Source: Streptomyces sp. NRRL WC-3605 (GTDB lineage Bacteria; Actinomycetota; Actinomycetes; Streptomycetales; Streptomycetaceae). Taken from it: DNA of 64,000 nucleotides. This document shows, in pieces, positions 15,939 through 23,664 of the stretch; the first letter of the stretch is position 1, and each line of letters begins with the position of its first letter. Location of the stretch: NCBI RefSeq assembly GCF_001509795.1, contig NZ_LLZN01000102.1:62001-126000 (forward strand). The letters run 5' to 3'. The translations under genes and the position numbers were made by a program. The notes under the pieces were generated by a model. The model saw only the letters and a program-made list of their open reading frames with translations. It was not told where the DNA came from and made no database searches.

Positions 15939-17558
15939 TCATCGTCGTGTGCCGGTGCGGTCGCGGCCGCTCAGGTAGCGCTGGGCGCGGGCCAGTCCGG
16001 GCGGCCGGTTGCGGTGCAGGGCGGCGCGTGCGGCGTTCGCGCCGGGCGCGCCGTGCACTCCGCCGCCCGGGTGAGCCCCGGAGGAGGCCAGGAACAGCCC
16101 GGGGACGGGGGTCTCCGGACGGCCGGTGCCGGGGACGGGCCGGAAGAAGAGCTGCTGGTGCATGGCGGTGGTGCCGCCGTTGATGGCACCGCCCATCAGG
16201 TTGCCGTTCAGGGCTTGCAGGGCCGGCGGTGCGAGGACGCGACGGGCCCGGATCAGCCGGCGGAAGCCGGGAGCGAAGCGTTCCACCTGGCGTTCCATCC
16301 GGTCGGCCATCAGTTCCTGGTCCTTTGCGTTCCAGATGCCGGTGATGTTCTCGTCCCCGGCGTCGGCGCGGATGTCGTGGGGCACGTGGGTGTAGGCCCA
16401 GGCGGACTCGGTGCCCAGCGGGGAGCGGGAGGCGTCGGAGGTGGTCATCTGGCCGAAGAGCAGGAAGGGGCGGTCCGGGACCTGCCGCATGGCGATCTGC
16501 GCGGCGAAGCGGGTGAGTTCGTCCACGCCGTCGGCGAGGTGCACGGTGCCGGCGCGGGCGGCCTGCTCGGCCTGCCAGGGCACCGGCCCGTCGAGCGCCC
16601 AGTCGACCTTGAAGGTGGCGAAGTCCCACTGGAAGCGCCGCAGGTCGTCCAGTGTCTGCGGGGGCAGATGCTCGGGTTCGACCAGGTCGCCGTAGAGGGC
16701 GGGCACGGACAGGTCGGCCAGGACCGCCCGGCGGGCCGCCACGGCGTCGCCGGTGGCGGTCCGTACGCCGACGGCGCGTCCGCCGCGCACGACGACCCGC
16801 TCCACACGCTGTCCGCAGCGCACCTCGCCGCCGAGCGAGCGGAGCCGCCGCACGAGGGCGTCGGTCAGCGCGCCGGATCCGCCGGCCGGCACCGGGAAGC
16901 CGTACGTCTGCCCCAGCATCGTCATCAGCCAGCCGAAGCCGCCGCTGCCGGCCGACTCCGGGGCGAGGTCGGCGTGCAGGGCGTTGCCGGCGAGCAGGAC
17001 CCGCCCGCCCTGGCCGCGGAACTCCTCCTCGCCGAGGCGGCGCACCGGCAGGACCAGGCTGCGGGCCATGCGCAGTCCGCCCGCGGCCCGCAGCCGCAGG
17101 GCGAGCCGCGCCCCCGCCCGCACCGGCGGGAACGGCGTGAACAGGGTGTCCAGCAGGTCGGGGCGCAGCCGCTCCCAGATGTCGTGCAGGCGCCGCCAGG
17201 CGTCCCCGTCGCCCGGTGCGAACGCCTCCAGCGACGCGGCGGTGACGTCGACGTCACGGTCCAGCAGGGCGCAGCTGCCGTCCGTGAGGGGGTGGGCGAC
17301 GACGCTGGGCGCGTGACTCCAGCGCAGTCCGTGGTTCTCCAGACGCAGCCCGGCCAGCACCGGCGACGCGGCGGCGAGCGGGTAGAACGAGCTGAACAGG
17401 TCGTTGACGAAGTCGGGGTCCACCCCCCGGTCGTGACGGACCGCGCCGCCCGGCTCCGGCTGCTCCTCCAGCACCTCCACGTGCCATCCGGCGTCGGCGA
17501 GGACGTTGGCGGCGACCAGACCGTTGGGGCCGGCGCCGATCACCACGGCGTCAGGCAT
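15939..17558 (-). CDS. Phytoene-desaturase-like (CrtI family) FAD-dependent oxidoreductase
   Basis: Flavoprotein of 539 residues. The N-terminus DAVVIGAGPNGLVAANVLADAGWHVEVLEEQPEPGGAVR is a dinucleotide-binding fold with the extended CrtI signature. The middle GQTYGFPVPAGGSGALTDALVRRLRSLGGEV and the C-terminal PGLFLASSGAHPGGGVHGAPGANAARAAL complete the FAD site and are typical of this family. No crtB, crtE or other carotenoid gene is nearby, so carotenoid synthesis is unlikely. The start overlaps the SRPBCC gene by eight bases. Confidence 0.9.
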   Translation of the reverse strand: MPDAVVIGAGPNGLVAANVLADAGWHVEVLEEQPEPGGAVRHDRGVDPDFVNDLFSSFYPLAAASPVLAGLRLENHGLRWSHAPSVVAHPLTDGSCALLDRDVDVTAASLEAFAPGDGDAWRRLHDIWERLRPDLLDTLFTPFPPVRAGARLALRLRAAGGLRMARSLVLPVRRLGEEEFRGQGGRVLLAGNALHADLAPESAGSGGFGWLMTMLGQTYGFPVPAGGSGALTDALVRRLRSLGGEVRCGQRVERVVVRGGRAVGVRTATGDAVAARRAVLADLSVPALYGDLVEPEHLPPQTLDDLRRFQWDFATFKVDWALDGPVPWQAEQAARAGTVHLADGVDELTRFAAQIAMRQVPDRPFLLFGQMTTSDASRSPLGTESAWAYTHVPHDIRADAGDENITGIWNAKDQELMADRMERQVERFAPGFRRLIRARRVLAPPALQALNGNLMGGAINGGTTAMHQQLFFRPVPGTGRPETPVPGLFLASSGAHPGGGVHGAPGANAARAALHRNRPPGLARAQRYLSGRDRTGTRR

Positions 17559-18054
17559 GGCCGGCTCCGTGAGCCTCCGCGGGACCGGCGGTGTCCTGCC
17601 GGTCCGGCCGCGCGTCCGGGTTCGCCTCGCTCTCGCAGAGCCGTGCGAGACGGGCGAGCATGGGTCGGTGCCGGAGCTGGATCAGTGCCTCGAAGCCGGC
17701 GTTGTGCAGCCGGCCGCCGGCGCCCTGAAGGGGGTGCTCGTCCACGATGACCAGGGTCTTCTCGCCCCACGACCGGACCTCGATGGAGATGCGGGCCGTG
17801 CCCAGCGGGCCCGCCTTGGCCTCCAGCTCCAGCAGGCGGCCCTCCTCGTACCGGCGGACGACCGTCTCGTTGACCAGGCGGACCGGGCCGATCCTGATCT
17901 CGAAGCGGATGGCCGAGCCCGTCTGCGGCCACTGTCCGCGTACGGGTTCGGACCGCGCGGTGCCCACGACCCATTCCGCGTACCGGGTGCCGTCCGAGAG
18001 GACGTCCCAGACGGCACTCGGCCCGACGTGGATCAGACGATGGCGTACGGCCAC
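17551..18054 (-). CDS. SRPBCC (START-like/polyketide cyclase) family protein
   Basis: Protein of 167 residues with the helix-grip fold pattern. The N-terminal RHRLIHVGPSAVWDVLSDGTRYAEWVVGT is followed by alternating strands. Such proteins bind hydrophobic ligands. GTG 18054 follows GGGAGG. The C-terminal tail ANPDARPDRQDTAGPAEAHGAG is encoded partly by 17590-17610, which matches the interspersed palindrome element (4294 and 18866) at 19 of 21 bases. First gene of the four-gene unit. Confidence 0.85.
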   Translation of the reverse strand: MAVRHRLIHVGPSAVWDVLSDGTRYAEWVVGTARSEPVRGQWPQTGSAIRFEIRIGPVRLVNETVVRRYEEGRLLELEAKAGPLGTARISIEVRSWGEKTLVIVDEHPLQGAGGRLHNAGFEALIQLRHRPMLARLARLCESEANPDARPDRQDTAGPAEAHGAGHA

Positions 18055-18182
18055 GGAGACCTCCCAGATGCCGGGACCGCGTCGGCGGTCCGCTTCGCCG
18101 CCCGGGTTCCCGCACTCCGGACGTCCAACCGGCGCCGTATGCTGCCCGCGCACAGCAGGGCGTGTTTCGACGGGAGGCCGTG

Positions 18183-18869
18183 ATGGCGGAGGCGGCGGGG
18201 ACCGGTACGACGGTGACCGGGGTGATGGCCGAGCTTGCCGCGCTGGAGGACCCCAGGGCACGCGCGGTGAACGAGCGGCACGGCGACGACCACGGCGTGA
18301 ACCTGGGCAGGCTCCGTGCGGTCGCCAAGCGGCTGAAGACGCAGCAGGAGCTCGCGCGCGAGCTGTGGGCGACGGGTGACTCGGCGGCGCGGCTGCTGGC
18401 CCTGCTGATCTGCCGTCCGAAGGCGTTCGGGCGGGACGAGCTGGACGGGATGCTGCGGGAGGCGCGCACCCCCAAGGTGCACGACTGGCTCGTGACGTAC
18501 GTGGTGCGCAAGAGCCCGCACGCCGAGGAGCTGCGCGTCGCCTGGTTCGCCGATCCGGACCCCGTGGTCGCGAGCGCCGGCTGGGCGCTGACCACCGAGC
18601 GGGTGGCGAGGCGGCCGGACGGCCTGGACCTGCCGGGGCTGCTCGACACGATCGAGGCGGAGATGAAGGACGCCCCGCCGCGGCTGCAGTGGGCGATGAA
18701 CCACTGCCTGGCCCAGATCGGCATCGAGCACCCCGGGTACCGGGCGCGGGCGATCGCCGTCGGCGAGCGGCTGGAGGTGCTGAAGGACTATCCGACGTCC
18801 CCCGGCTGCACCTCGCCGTTCGCGCCTGTCTGGATCGACGAGATGGTGCGCCGGCGCGCGGAGGCCTAG
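18183..18869 (+). CDS. AlkD-like DNA alkylation repair protein
   Basis: Helical protein of 228 residues of the HEAT-like-repeat DNA glycosylase family. Typical stretches are GVNLGRLRAVAKRLKTQQELARELWATGDSAARLLALLICRPK, VHDWLVTYVVRKSP and the C-terminal KDYPTSPGCTSPFAPVWIDEMVRRR. Members remove alkylated bases by flipping without a classical pocket. ATG 18183 was chosen for GGGAGG at 18172; GTG 18180 is too close to it. The stop codon TAG is the first part of the palindromic element at 18866. Confidence 0.88.
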   Translation: MAEAAGTGTTVTGVMAELAALEDPRARAVNERHGDDHGVNLGRLRAVAKRLKTQQELARELWATGDSAARLLALLICRPKAFGRDELDGMLREARTPKVHDWLVTYVVRKSPHAEELRVAWFADPDPVVASAGWALTTERVARRPDGLDLPGLLDTIEAEMKDAPPRLQWAMNHCLAQIGIEHPGYRARAIAVGERLEVLKDYPTSPGCTSPFAPVWIDEMVRRRAEA

Positions 18870-18931
18870 GGGGTGTCCTGCCGATCAGGCCGGGCTCGCG
18901 GGGTCCGGCCTGATCCGAACGAAAGACCCCA
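18866..18931. repeat. Palindromic repeat element, copy 2; supplies the TAG stop of the AlkD-like gene
   Basis: 18866-18895 matches 4294-4323 at 28 of 30 bases, beginning ctagggggtgtcctgcc. It is followed by an 11-bp perfect inverted repeat: gatcaggccgg (18883-18893) against ccggcctgatc (18905-18915). A gaccccc-like end then pairs with the ggggtgt at the start. The TAG at 18867-18869 is the stop codon of the AlkD-like gene. Likely acts as a terminator. Confidence 0.82.
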
Positions 18932-18997
18932 GCCGCCCGCGGCGTGAGCTTCGGCACAGGGGAAGGGAGTGGACCGGTCCGGGCGGCGGGGGTGATC

Positions 18998-19951
18998 GTG
19001 AACGGCATGACGGACCACCGCTCGCCGCAGAAGCCCCGCATCGGTTCCGCCGAGCCCGCCGTGCCGGGCCGCGGCGCCGAGGCGCTGGAGGTCCGCCGCT
19101 TCTGGGAGGGGCTCGGGCTGCCCGGTCTGATCGACGTCCACACCCACTTCATGCCGGAGCGCGTCCTGCGCAAGGTGTGGGCGTACTTCGACGCGCTGGG
19201 GCCGCTGACCGGCGGTGTCGAGTGGCCGATCACCTACCGGGCGGAGGAGCGCGAACGCGCGGACCTGCTGCGGGACTTCGGAGTGCGGGCGTTCACCGCG
19301 ATGCTCTACCCGCACAAGCCCGGCATGGCCCGCTGGCTCAACGACTGGGCCGTCGGCTTCGCCGGCCGCACCCCCGGCTGTCTGCACACGGCGACCCTCT
19401 TCCCCGAGCCCGGCGTGGAGACGTACGTCCGGGAGGCCGTCGACGCGGGCGCCCGGGTGTTCAAGGCGCATGTGCAGGTCGGGGCGTACGATCCGGCGGA
19501 CGAGCTGCTGGACGCGGCGTGGGGGCTGCTCGCGGAGGCCGCCGTCCCCGTGGTGGTCCACTGCGGTTCGGGACCCGCGCCCGGCAGGCACACCGGTCCC
19601 GGCCCGATCGGGCGGGTGCTCGCCCGCCATCCCGGACTGCGGCTGATCGTCGCCCATCTGGGCATGCCCGAGTACGAGGACTTCCTCGGTCTCGCCGAGC
19701 GGTACCCGCAGGTGCGGCTGGACACCACGATGGCGTTCACCGACTTCTCCGAGGACCTGATGCCGTTCCCGCGCGGGGCGCTCCCCCGCCTCGCGGCGCT
19801 CGGCGACCGCGTGCTGCTCGGCTCCGACTTCCCCAACATCCCCTATCCGTACGTCCATCAGCTCCACGCGCTGGAACGGCTGGGACTCGGGGAGGAGTGG
19901 CTGCGGGCCGTGTGCCACGACAACGCCGCGAAGCTGTTCGCCCTGCCCTGA
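18998..19951 (+). CDS. Amidohydrolase-family metal-dependent hydrolase
   Basis: TIM-barrel hydrolase of about 317 residues, amidohydrolase_2 (ACMSD-like) type. Metal ligands are visible as DVHTHFMP (HxH), VVVHCGSG, IVAHLGMPEYEDF and GSDFPNIPYPYVHQL. Such enzymes act as decarboxylases or hydrolases on small aromatic or keto acids. GTG 18998 is five bases after GGGGG; ATG 19007 is the alternative and would have a poor site. It is isolated between a repeat element and a convergent permease gene. Confidence 0.88.
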   Translation: MNGMTDHRSPQKPRIGSAEPAVPGRGAEALEVRRFWEGLGLPGLIDVHTHFMPERVLRKVWAYFDALGPLTGGVEWPITYRAEERERADLLRDFGVRAFTAMLYPHKPGMARWLNDWAVGFAGRTPGCLHTATLFPEPGVETYVREAVDAGARVFKAHVQVGAYDPADELLDAAWGLLAEAAVPVVVHCGSGPAPGRHTGPGPIGRVLARHPGLRLIVAHLGMPEYEDFLGLAERYPQVRLDTTMAFTDFSEDLMPFPRGALPRLAALGDRVLLGSDFPNIPYPYVHQLHALERLGLGEEWLRAVCHDNAAKLFALP

Positions 19952-19989
19952 GCTGCGGGGCTGCCGGGCGTCCGGTGAGCGGCGCGGGC

Positions 19990-20017
19990 GCCGGGCGCGG
20001 CTCGCGCAGCGCCCGGC
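19990..20017. terminator. Hairpin between convergent amidohydrolase and permease genes
   Basis: Nine-base perfect arms gccgggcgc (19990-19998) and gcgcccggc (20009-20017) with a ten-base loop lie between the two facing stop codons. A bidirectional terminator is the simplest reading. Confidence 0.55.
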
Positions 20018-20024
20018 CGCTCCC

Positions 20025-20807
20025 TCAGCCCAGTCCCCGCACCAGGTAGAGGCCCCCGACGCCGGCGGCCAGGGCGCCGAGGAGCAGACGCAGCGCCCGC
20101 TCGGGCAGCCGGGGCTGGAGGTACGCCCCGAGGTAGCCGCCGATCAGCCCGCCGACGCCGCAGGCCAGGCCGAGGGACCAGTCGGGGGCGACGTCGCCCG
20201 AGCCGGTGAGGGACAGCACGGCGAAGGCCGCCGCGCCGACCACCGACGTGGCGAACGTGGATGCGAGGGCGGCCGGGGCGACCACGGCGACCGGCATGCC
20301 GCGCCCCACGAGGACCGGTCCGAGCAGGGAGCCGCCGCCGATGCCGTAGATCCCGCCGACGATGCCGACCGCCAGGGCCAGCGCGGTGACGGCGCGCGGC
20401 GACGGCTGTGCGCGCCGGGGCGTCCGGGCGGGCCACAGGGTGCGCGCGACGAGCCACAGGCCCAGCGGTGCGAGCAGCCCGGCCACCAGGAGCCGGAACA
20501 CGGTGGCGCCGGGGACGGCGAAGACCCGGACGACGGCCCCGATCACCACGCCGGGGAGGGTGCCCAGCACCAGCAGCCGTACCAGCGGGCCGCCGAGGGT
20601 GCCCTCCCGCAGGTGCCGCAGGAGGGCGCCGGGGCCCGCGACCACGTTGTACAGCAGGTTGGTCGGCGTGACCGCCGGGCTGGGCACGCCGAACACGCTG
20701 AGCTGCACGGGCAGCAGGAACACCGCGCCCGACACGCCGACCGGCGCGGTGACGAGCGCGATCATCAGACCGGCGGCGAGACCGTACAGTTCCGTCGGCC
20801 CGTTCAT
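20025..20807 (-). CDS. TauE/SafE-family sulfite exporter-like permease
   Basis: Membrane protein of 260 residues with about eight transmembrane helices in two homologous halves. Diagnostic stretches are VTAPVGVSGAVFLLPVQLSVFGVPSPAVTPTNLLYNVVAGPGALLR in the first half and VGIVGGIYGIGGGSLLGPVLVGRGMPVAVVAPAALASTFATSVVGA in the second. The family exports or imports sulfonates, sulfite or other small anions; the substrate here is unknown. It stands alone behind a terminator of the MMPL unit. Confidence 0.92.
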   Translation of the reverse strand: MNGPTELYGLAAGLMIALVTAPVGVSGAVFLLPVQLSVFGVPSPAVTPTNLLYNVVAGPGALLRHLREGTLGGPLVRLLVLGTLPGVVIGAVVRVFAVPGATVFRLLVAGLLAPLGLWLVARTLWPARTPRRAQPSPRAVTALALAVGIVGGIYGIGGGSLLGPVLVGRGMPVAVVAPAALASTFATSVVGAAAFAVLSLTGSGDVAPDWSLGLACGVGGLIGGYLGAYLQPRLPERALRLLLGALAAGVGGLYLVRGLG

Positions 20808-20845
20808 CCCGGCTCCTTTCCACGGCCGGGGAACTGTATCCGTGA

Positions 20846-20873
20846 TCAGGCGCGGCGGGCCGCCCGCGCCTGA
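20846..20873. terminator. Palindromic hairpin upstream of the TauE-like gene
   Basis: tcaggcgcg (20846-20854) and cgcgcctga (20865-20873) are perfect arms around ten G/C bases that can pair further. It lies on the minus-strand path from the MMPL gene to the permease gene, so it may be a second terminator or an attenuating structure. Confidence 0.45.
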
Positions 20874-20936
20874 CGGCTGGTGCGCGGCGTCGGGTCCGGC
20901 CGGTGCGGCAGGCCGTCGGGGCTGGGCTCCGCTGCC

Positions 20937-20976
20937 CGGGCGGGGGTTCCCCGGTTGTCCGAGGAGCCCCCGCCCG
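20937..20976 (-). terminator. Terminator of the MMPL transporter gene
   Basis: Arms 20937-20950 (cgggcgggggttcc) and 20963-20976 (ggagcccccgcccg) form a 14-bp stem with one wobble and a 12-base loop. It starts three bases past the MMPL stop codon on the coding strand. Confidence 0.7.
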
Positions 20977-20979
20977 CTG

Positions 20980-23097
20980 TCACACCGTCTCCTTGACCGC
21001 CTCCGTCGGCTCGGTCTCGCGCCGGGCCAGGGAGCTGGGCCACCACGCCCGCCGCCCGATGTCGATCATCAGCGCGGGGACGAGCAGTGAGCGGACCACG
21101 AGCGTGTCCAGCAGGACGCCGAAGGCGACGATGAACGCGATCTGCACGAGGAACGCCAGCGGGATCACCATGAGGGCCGCGAAGGTCGCGGCGAGCACCA
21201 CGCCCGCGGAGGTGATCACGCCTCCGGTGGTGGTCAGGCCGCGCAGCACGCCCTCCCGGTGGCCGTGCAGCAGCGCCTCCTCGCGGACCCGGGACATCAG
21301 GAAGATGTTGTAGTCCACGCCGAGGGCGACCAGGAAGACGAAGCCGTACAGGGGGACGGACGCGTCCGTGCCGCTGAAGCCGAGCAGGTGCTCGAAGACG
21401 AGCGTGGACACCCCGAGCGTCGCCAGGAAGTTCAGGGCGACGGTCGCGACGAGCAGCACCGGGACGAGCAGGGAGCGCAGCAGGAGCATCAGGATCAGCA
21501 GGATGATCGCGAGGACGACCGGCACGATGACCGTGCGGTCGCGAGCCGCGGTCTCCTGGGTGTCGTACTGCTGCGCCGTATAGCCGCCGACCAGGGCGTC
21601 CGCGCCGGGGATGGCGTGCACCTCCGCGCGCAGCCGCTCGACCGCCGCCTTGGCGGCGTCGCTGTCGGCGGCGGCCTTCAGCGTGGCGTCGACACGGACG
21701 CGCCCGTCGACGACGAGGGGTTCCCCGCCGCCGGGACGGCCGGACTTCGAGACGGCGCCGGCGGACGCCACGCCCTCGGTGTCCTCGGCCGCGGCTGTCA
21801 CCTCGTCGACGCGGTCGGCGGCGGCGATGATGACGGCCGGGTTCCCGGACCCGCCGGGGAAGTGCTCGCCGAGCGTGCGCTGGGCGGAGACCGACGGCGC
21901 GTCGTTGACGAAGATCTCGTCGAGCGGCACGCCCTTGGAGGACAGCTGGGGCGAGAAGGCCGCGAAGACCGCGAGGATCAGCGCGGTCACCACCCAGGTG
22001 CGGCGGGGCCTGCCGTCCACCGTGGCGGCGACCCGGCGCCACACGCCGCGGCCCTGCGCGGACTCCTCGGGCGGCTGCGGCTTCGACGGCCAGTAGGCGG
22101 CGCGCCCGAGGAGGGCCAGCACGGCGGGCAGGAAGGTGAGCGTCGACAGGACGGCGCACACGATGCCGATGGCGCCGACCGGTCCGAGCGCGCGGTTGTT
22201 GGTGAGGTCGCTGGCGAGCAGCGCGAGCAGGCCGAGCGCGACGGTGGCCGCGCTCGCGGTGATGGCCCCGAAGGAGCGGCGCACCGCGGCGAGGGCGGCG
22301 TCGGCCCGGTCACCGCTCCGGGCCAGTTCCTCCCGGAAGCGGGCGGCCAGCAGGAGCGCGTAGTCGGTGGCGGCGCCGATCACCAGGATGGAGAGGATGC
22401 CCTGCACCTGTCCGTCGACCCGGACGACGTCGTGGTCGGCCAGGACGTAGACCACGGCGCAGGCGAGAGAGAGGGCGAAGACGGAGCCCAGGATGATCAG
22501 CAGCGGCAGCAGCACGCTGCGGTAGACCAGCAGCAGGATCACCAGGACCGCGCCCAGGGCCACGCCGAGGAGCAGTCCGTCGATGCCCGCGAAGGCGTCC
22601 GACAGGTCGGCCTGGCTGGCGGCCGGTCCGGCGATCTGGGCCGTGGTGCCGGACACGCTTCCGGCGGCGTCGCGGACCGCGTCGAGGGTGGGCTCCAGGG
22701 CGTCGCCGAGGTCGGGCCTCAGCTGGACGACGGCCTGGAGGGCCTCGCCGTCGTCGGAGGGCAGCGCGGGCGACGGCCGGCCCACGATGCCGGGCTCTCC
22801 AGCGAGCTTGGCGACGGCCCGGGTGGCCTCGGCCTGCTCGGCCTTGGAGACCCGCCCACCGTCGGCCGTCCAGACGACGACGGCGGGCAGTGTCTCGGAC
22901 TGGTCGAAGGCCTCCCGCGCCTTGAGCACCTGGGTGGACTCGGCGCTCTGGGGCAGGAAGGCGGCCTGGTCGTTGGTGGCCACCTCGCCCAGCTTGCCTG
23001 CGTAGGGCCCGAGCGCTCCTCCGACGCCCAGCCAGACGAGCAGCAGGACGACGGGGACGAGCCACCGGGCCCAGCGCGGTGCGGTTCTCATGAGCAT
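20980..23097 (-). CDS. MMPL-family RND-type exporter
   Basis: Large inner-membrane transporter of 705 residues. It has two copies of an arrangement of one helix, a roughly 170-residue extracytoplasmic domain and five helices. The GXXXD-like stretches ILVIGAATDYALLLAARFREELAR and VALGVDYNIFLMSRVREE near the ends of both helical bundles are typical of the MMPL/HAE3 group. Members export lipids, siderophores or drugs by proton coupling. ATG 23097 is annotated; ATG 23091 has better spacing from GGGA. Divergent from a MarR gene across a perfect palindrome, which suggests repression by MarR. Confidence 0.94.
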   Translation of the reverse strand: MLMRTAPRWARWLVPVVLLLVWLGVGGALGPYAGKLGEVATNDQAAFLPQSAESTQVLKAREAFDQSETLPAVVVWTADGGRVSKAEQAEATRAVAKLAGEPGIVGRPSPALPSDDGEALQAVVQLRPDLGDALEPTLDAVRDAAGSVSGTTAQIAGPAASQADLSDAFAGIDGLLLGVALGAVLVILLLVYRSVLLPLLIILGSVFALSLACAVVYVLADHDVVRVDGQVQGILSILVIGAATDYALLLAARFREELARSGDRADAALAAVRRSFGAITASAATVALGLLALLASDLTNNRALGPVGAIGIVCAVLSTLTFLPAVLALLGRAAYWPSKPQPPEESAQGRGVWRRVAATVDGRPRRTWVVTALILAVFAAFSPQLSSKGVPLDEIFVNDAPSVSAQRTLGEHFPGGSGNPAVIIAAADRVDEVTAAAEDTEGVASAGAVSKSGRPGGGEPLVVDGRVRVDATLKAAADSDAAKAAVERLRAEVHAIPGADALVGGYTAQQYDTQETAARDRTVIVPVVLAIILLILMLLLRSLLVPVLLVATVALNFLATLGVSTLVFEHLLGFSGTDASVPLYGFVFLVALGVDYNIFLMSRVREEALLHGHREGVLRGLTTTGGVITSAGVVLAATFAALMVIPLAFLVQIAFIVAFGVLLDTLVVRSLLVPALMIDIGRRAWWPSSLARRETEPTEAVKETV

Positions 23098-23135
23098 CCC
23101 ATGCGGTAGTCAAGTTAACTCAATGGCAAAGTATC

Positions 23136-23150
23136 TCACTCATTGAGTGA
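23136..23150. promoter_or_regulatory. Perfect MarR-type operator palindrome
   Basis: TCACTCA (23136-23142), a single central T, and TGAGTGA (23144-23150) form a perfect 15-bp palindrome. It lies between the divergent MMPL and MarR starts and overlaps the promoter region of the regulator. Size and position fit a MarR dimer site. Confidence 0.75.
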
Positions 23151-23153
23151 TCT

Positions 23154-23166
23154 TATACTGCATTCA
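23154..23166 (+). promoter_or_regulatory. -10 element indicating a leaderless marR transcript
   Basis: TATACT at 23154-23159 is a good -10 hexamer and its expected transcription start, about seven bases downstream, coincides with the ATG at 23166. No Shine-Dalgarno sequence precedes that ATG. The mRNA is therefore likely to be leaderless. The operator palindrome lies directly upstream of the hexamer. Confidence 0.55.
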
Positions 23167-23663
23167 TGAGCGGTCCCGATGTGCCCTCCCCCACTGTTCC
23201 GGCGGACGACCCGACAGGGTTGCAGTCGTTCGCCGTTCTTCTGCGCCGGATGAACAGCGAGTTCAACCGCGTCACGCAGGAGTTCGCCCAGGCGCATGGA
23301 CTGCACCTGACCGACATGCAGGCGCTCATCGCGATCCTCGACGCCGATCCCGAGGCCGGTCCGATGACCCCCGGCCGGCTTCGCCGGCAGCTGAACCTCA
23401 CGTCCGGCGCCGTCACGGCGTGCCTCGACCGTCTGGAGCGGGCGGGGCACATCCACCGCGTCCGTGCTGCGGGCGACCGCCGGGTGGTGCACCTGCACTA
23501 CGCCGAGCCGGCCAGGGCCCTGGCCCGGGACTACTTCCGTCCCCTGGCGGAACGCACCGACACGGCCCTCGGCCGCTTCTCCCCCGACGAACTGGGCGTC
23601 GTCGTACGGTTCCTGCGCGAGCTGAACGCCGAACTCGTCCTCCTGCGCGCCGGCCCCGCCTGA
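23166..23663 (+). CDS. MarR-family transcriptional regulator
   Basis: Regulator of 165 residues. The winged helix spans about residues 55-110, with HGLHLTDMQALIAILD, MTPGRLRRQLNLTSGAVTACLDRLERAGHIHR and DRRVVHLHYAEPA. It most likely represses the divergent MMPL exporter and itself through the palindrome at 23136-23150. Family members respond to small phenolic or lipophilic ligands. The gene converges with the next unit and its stop codon is separated from the facing stop by a single base. Confidence 0.93.
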   Translation: MSGPDVPSPTVPADDPTGLQSFAVLLRRMNSEFNRVTQEFAQAHGLHLTDMQALIAILDADPEAGPMTPGRLRRQLNLTSGAVTACLDRLERAGHIHRVRAAGDRRVVHLHYAEPARALARDYFRPLAERTDTALGRFSPDELGVVVRFLRELNAELVLLRAGPA

Positions 23664-23664
23664 C

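Noticed and set aside
14482..18054. CrtI-like, SRPBCC and SDR genes considered as a carotenoid or polyketide biosynthetic cluster
   Set aside because: No phytoene synthase, geranylgeranyl synthase, PKS or NRPS gene accompanies them; calling a cluster is not supported.
21259..23109. Long plus-strand frame opposite the MMPL gene
   Set aside because: Low-complexity Glu/Gly/Arg-rich translation without domain character, while the minus strand encodes a complete MMPL transporter.
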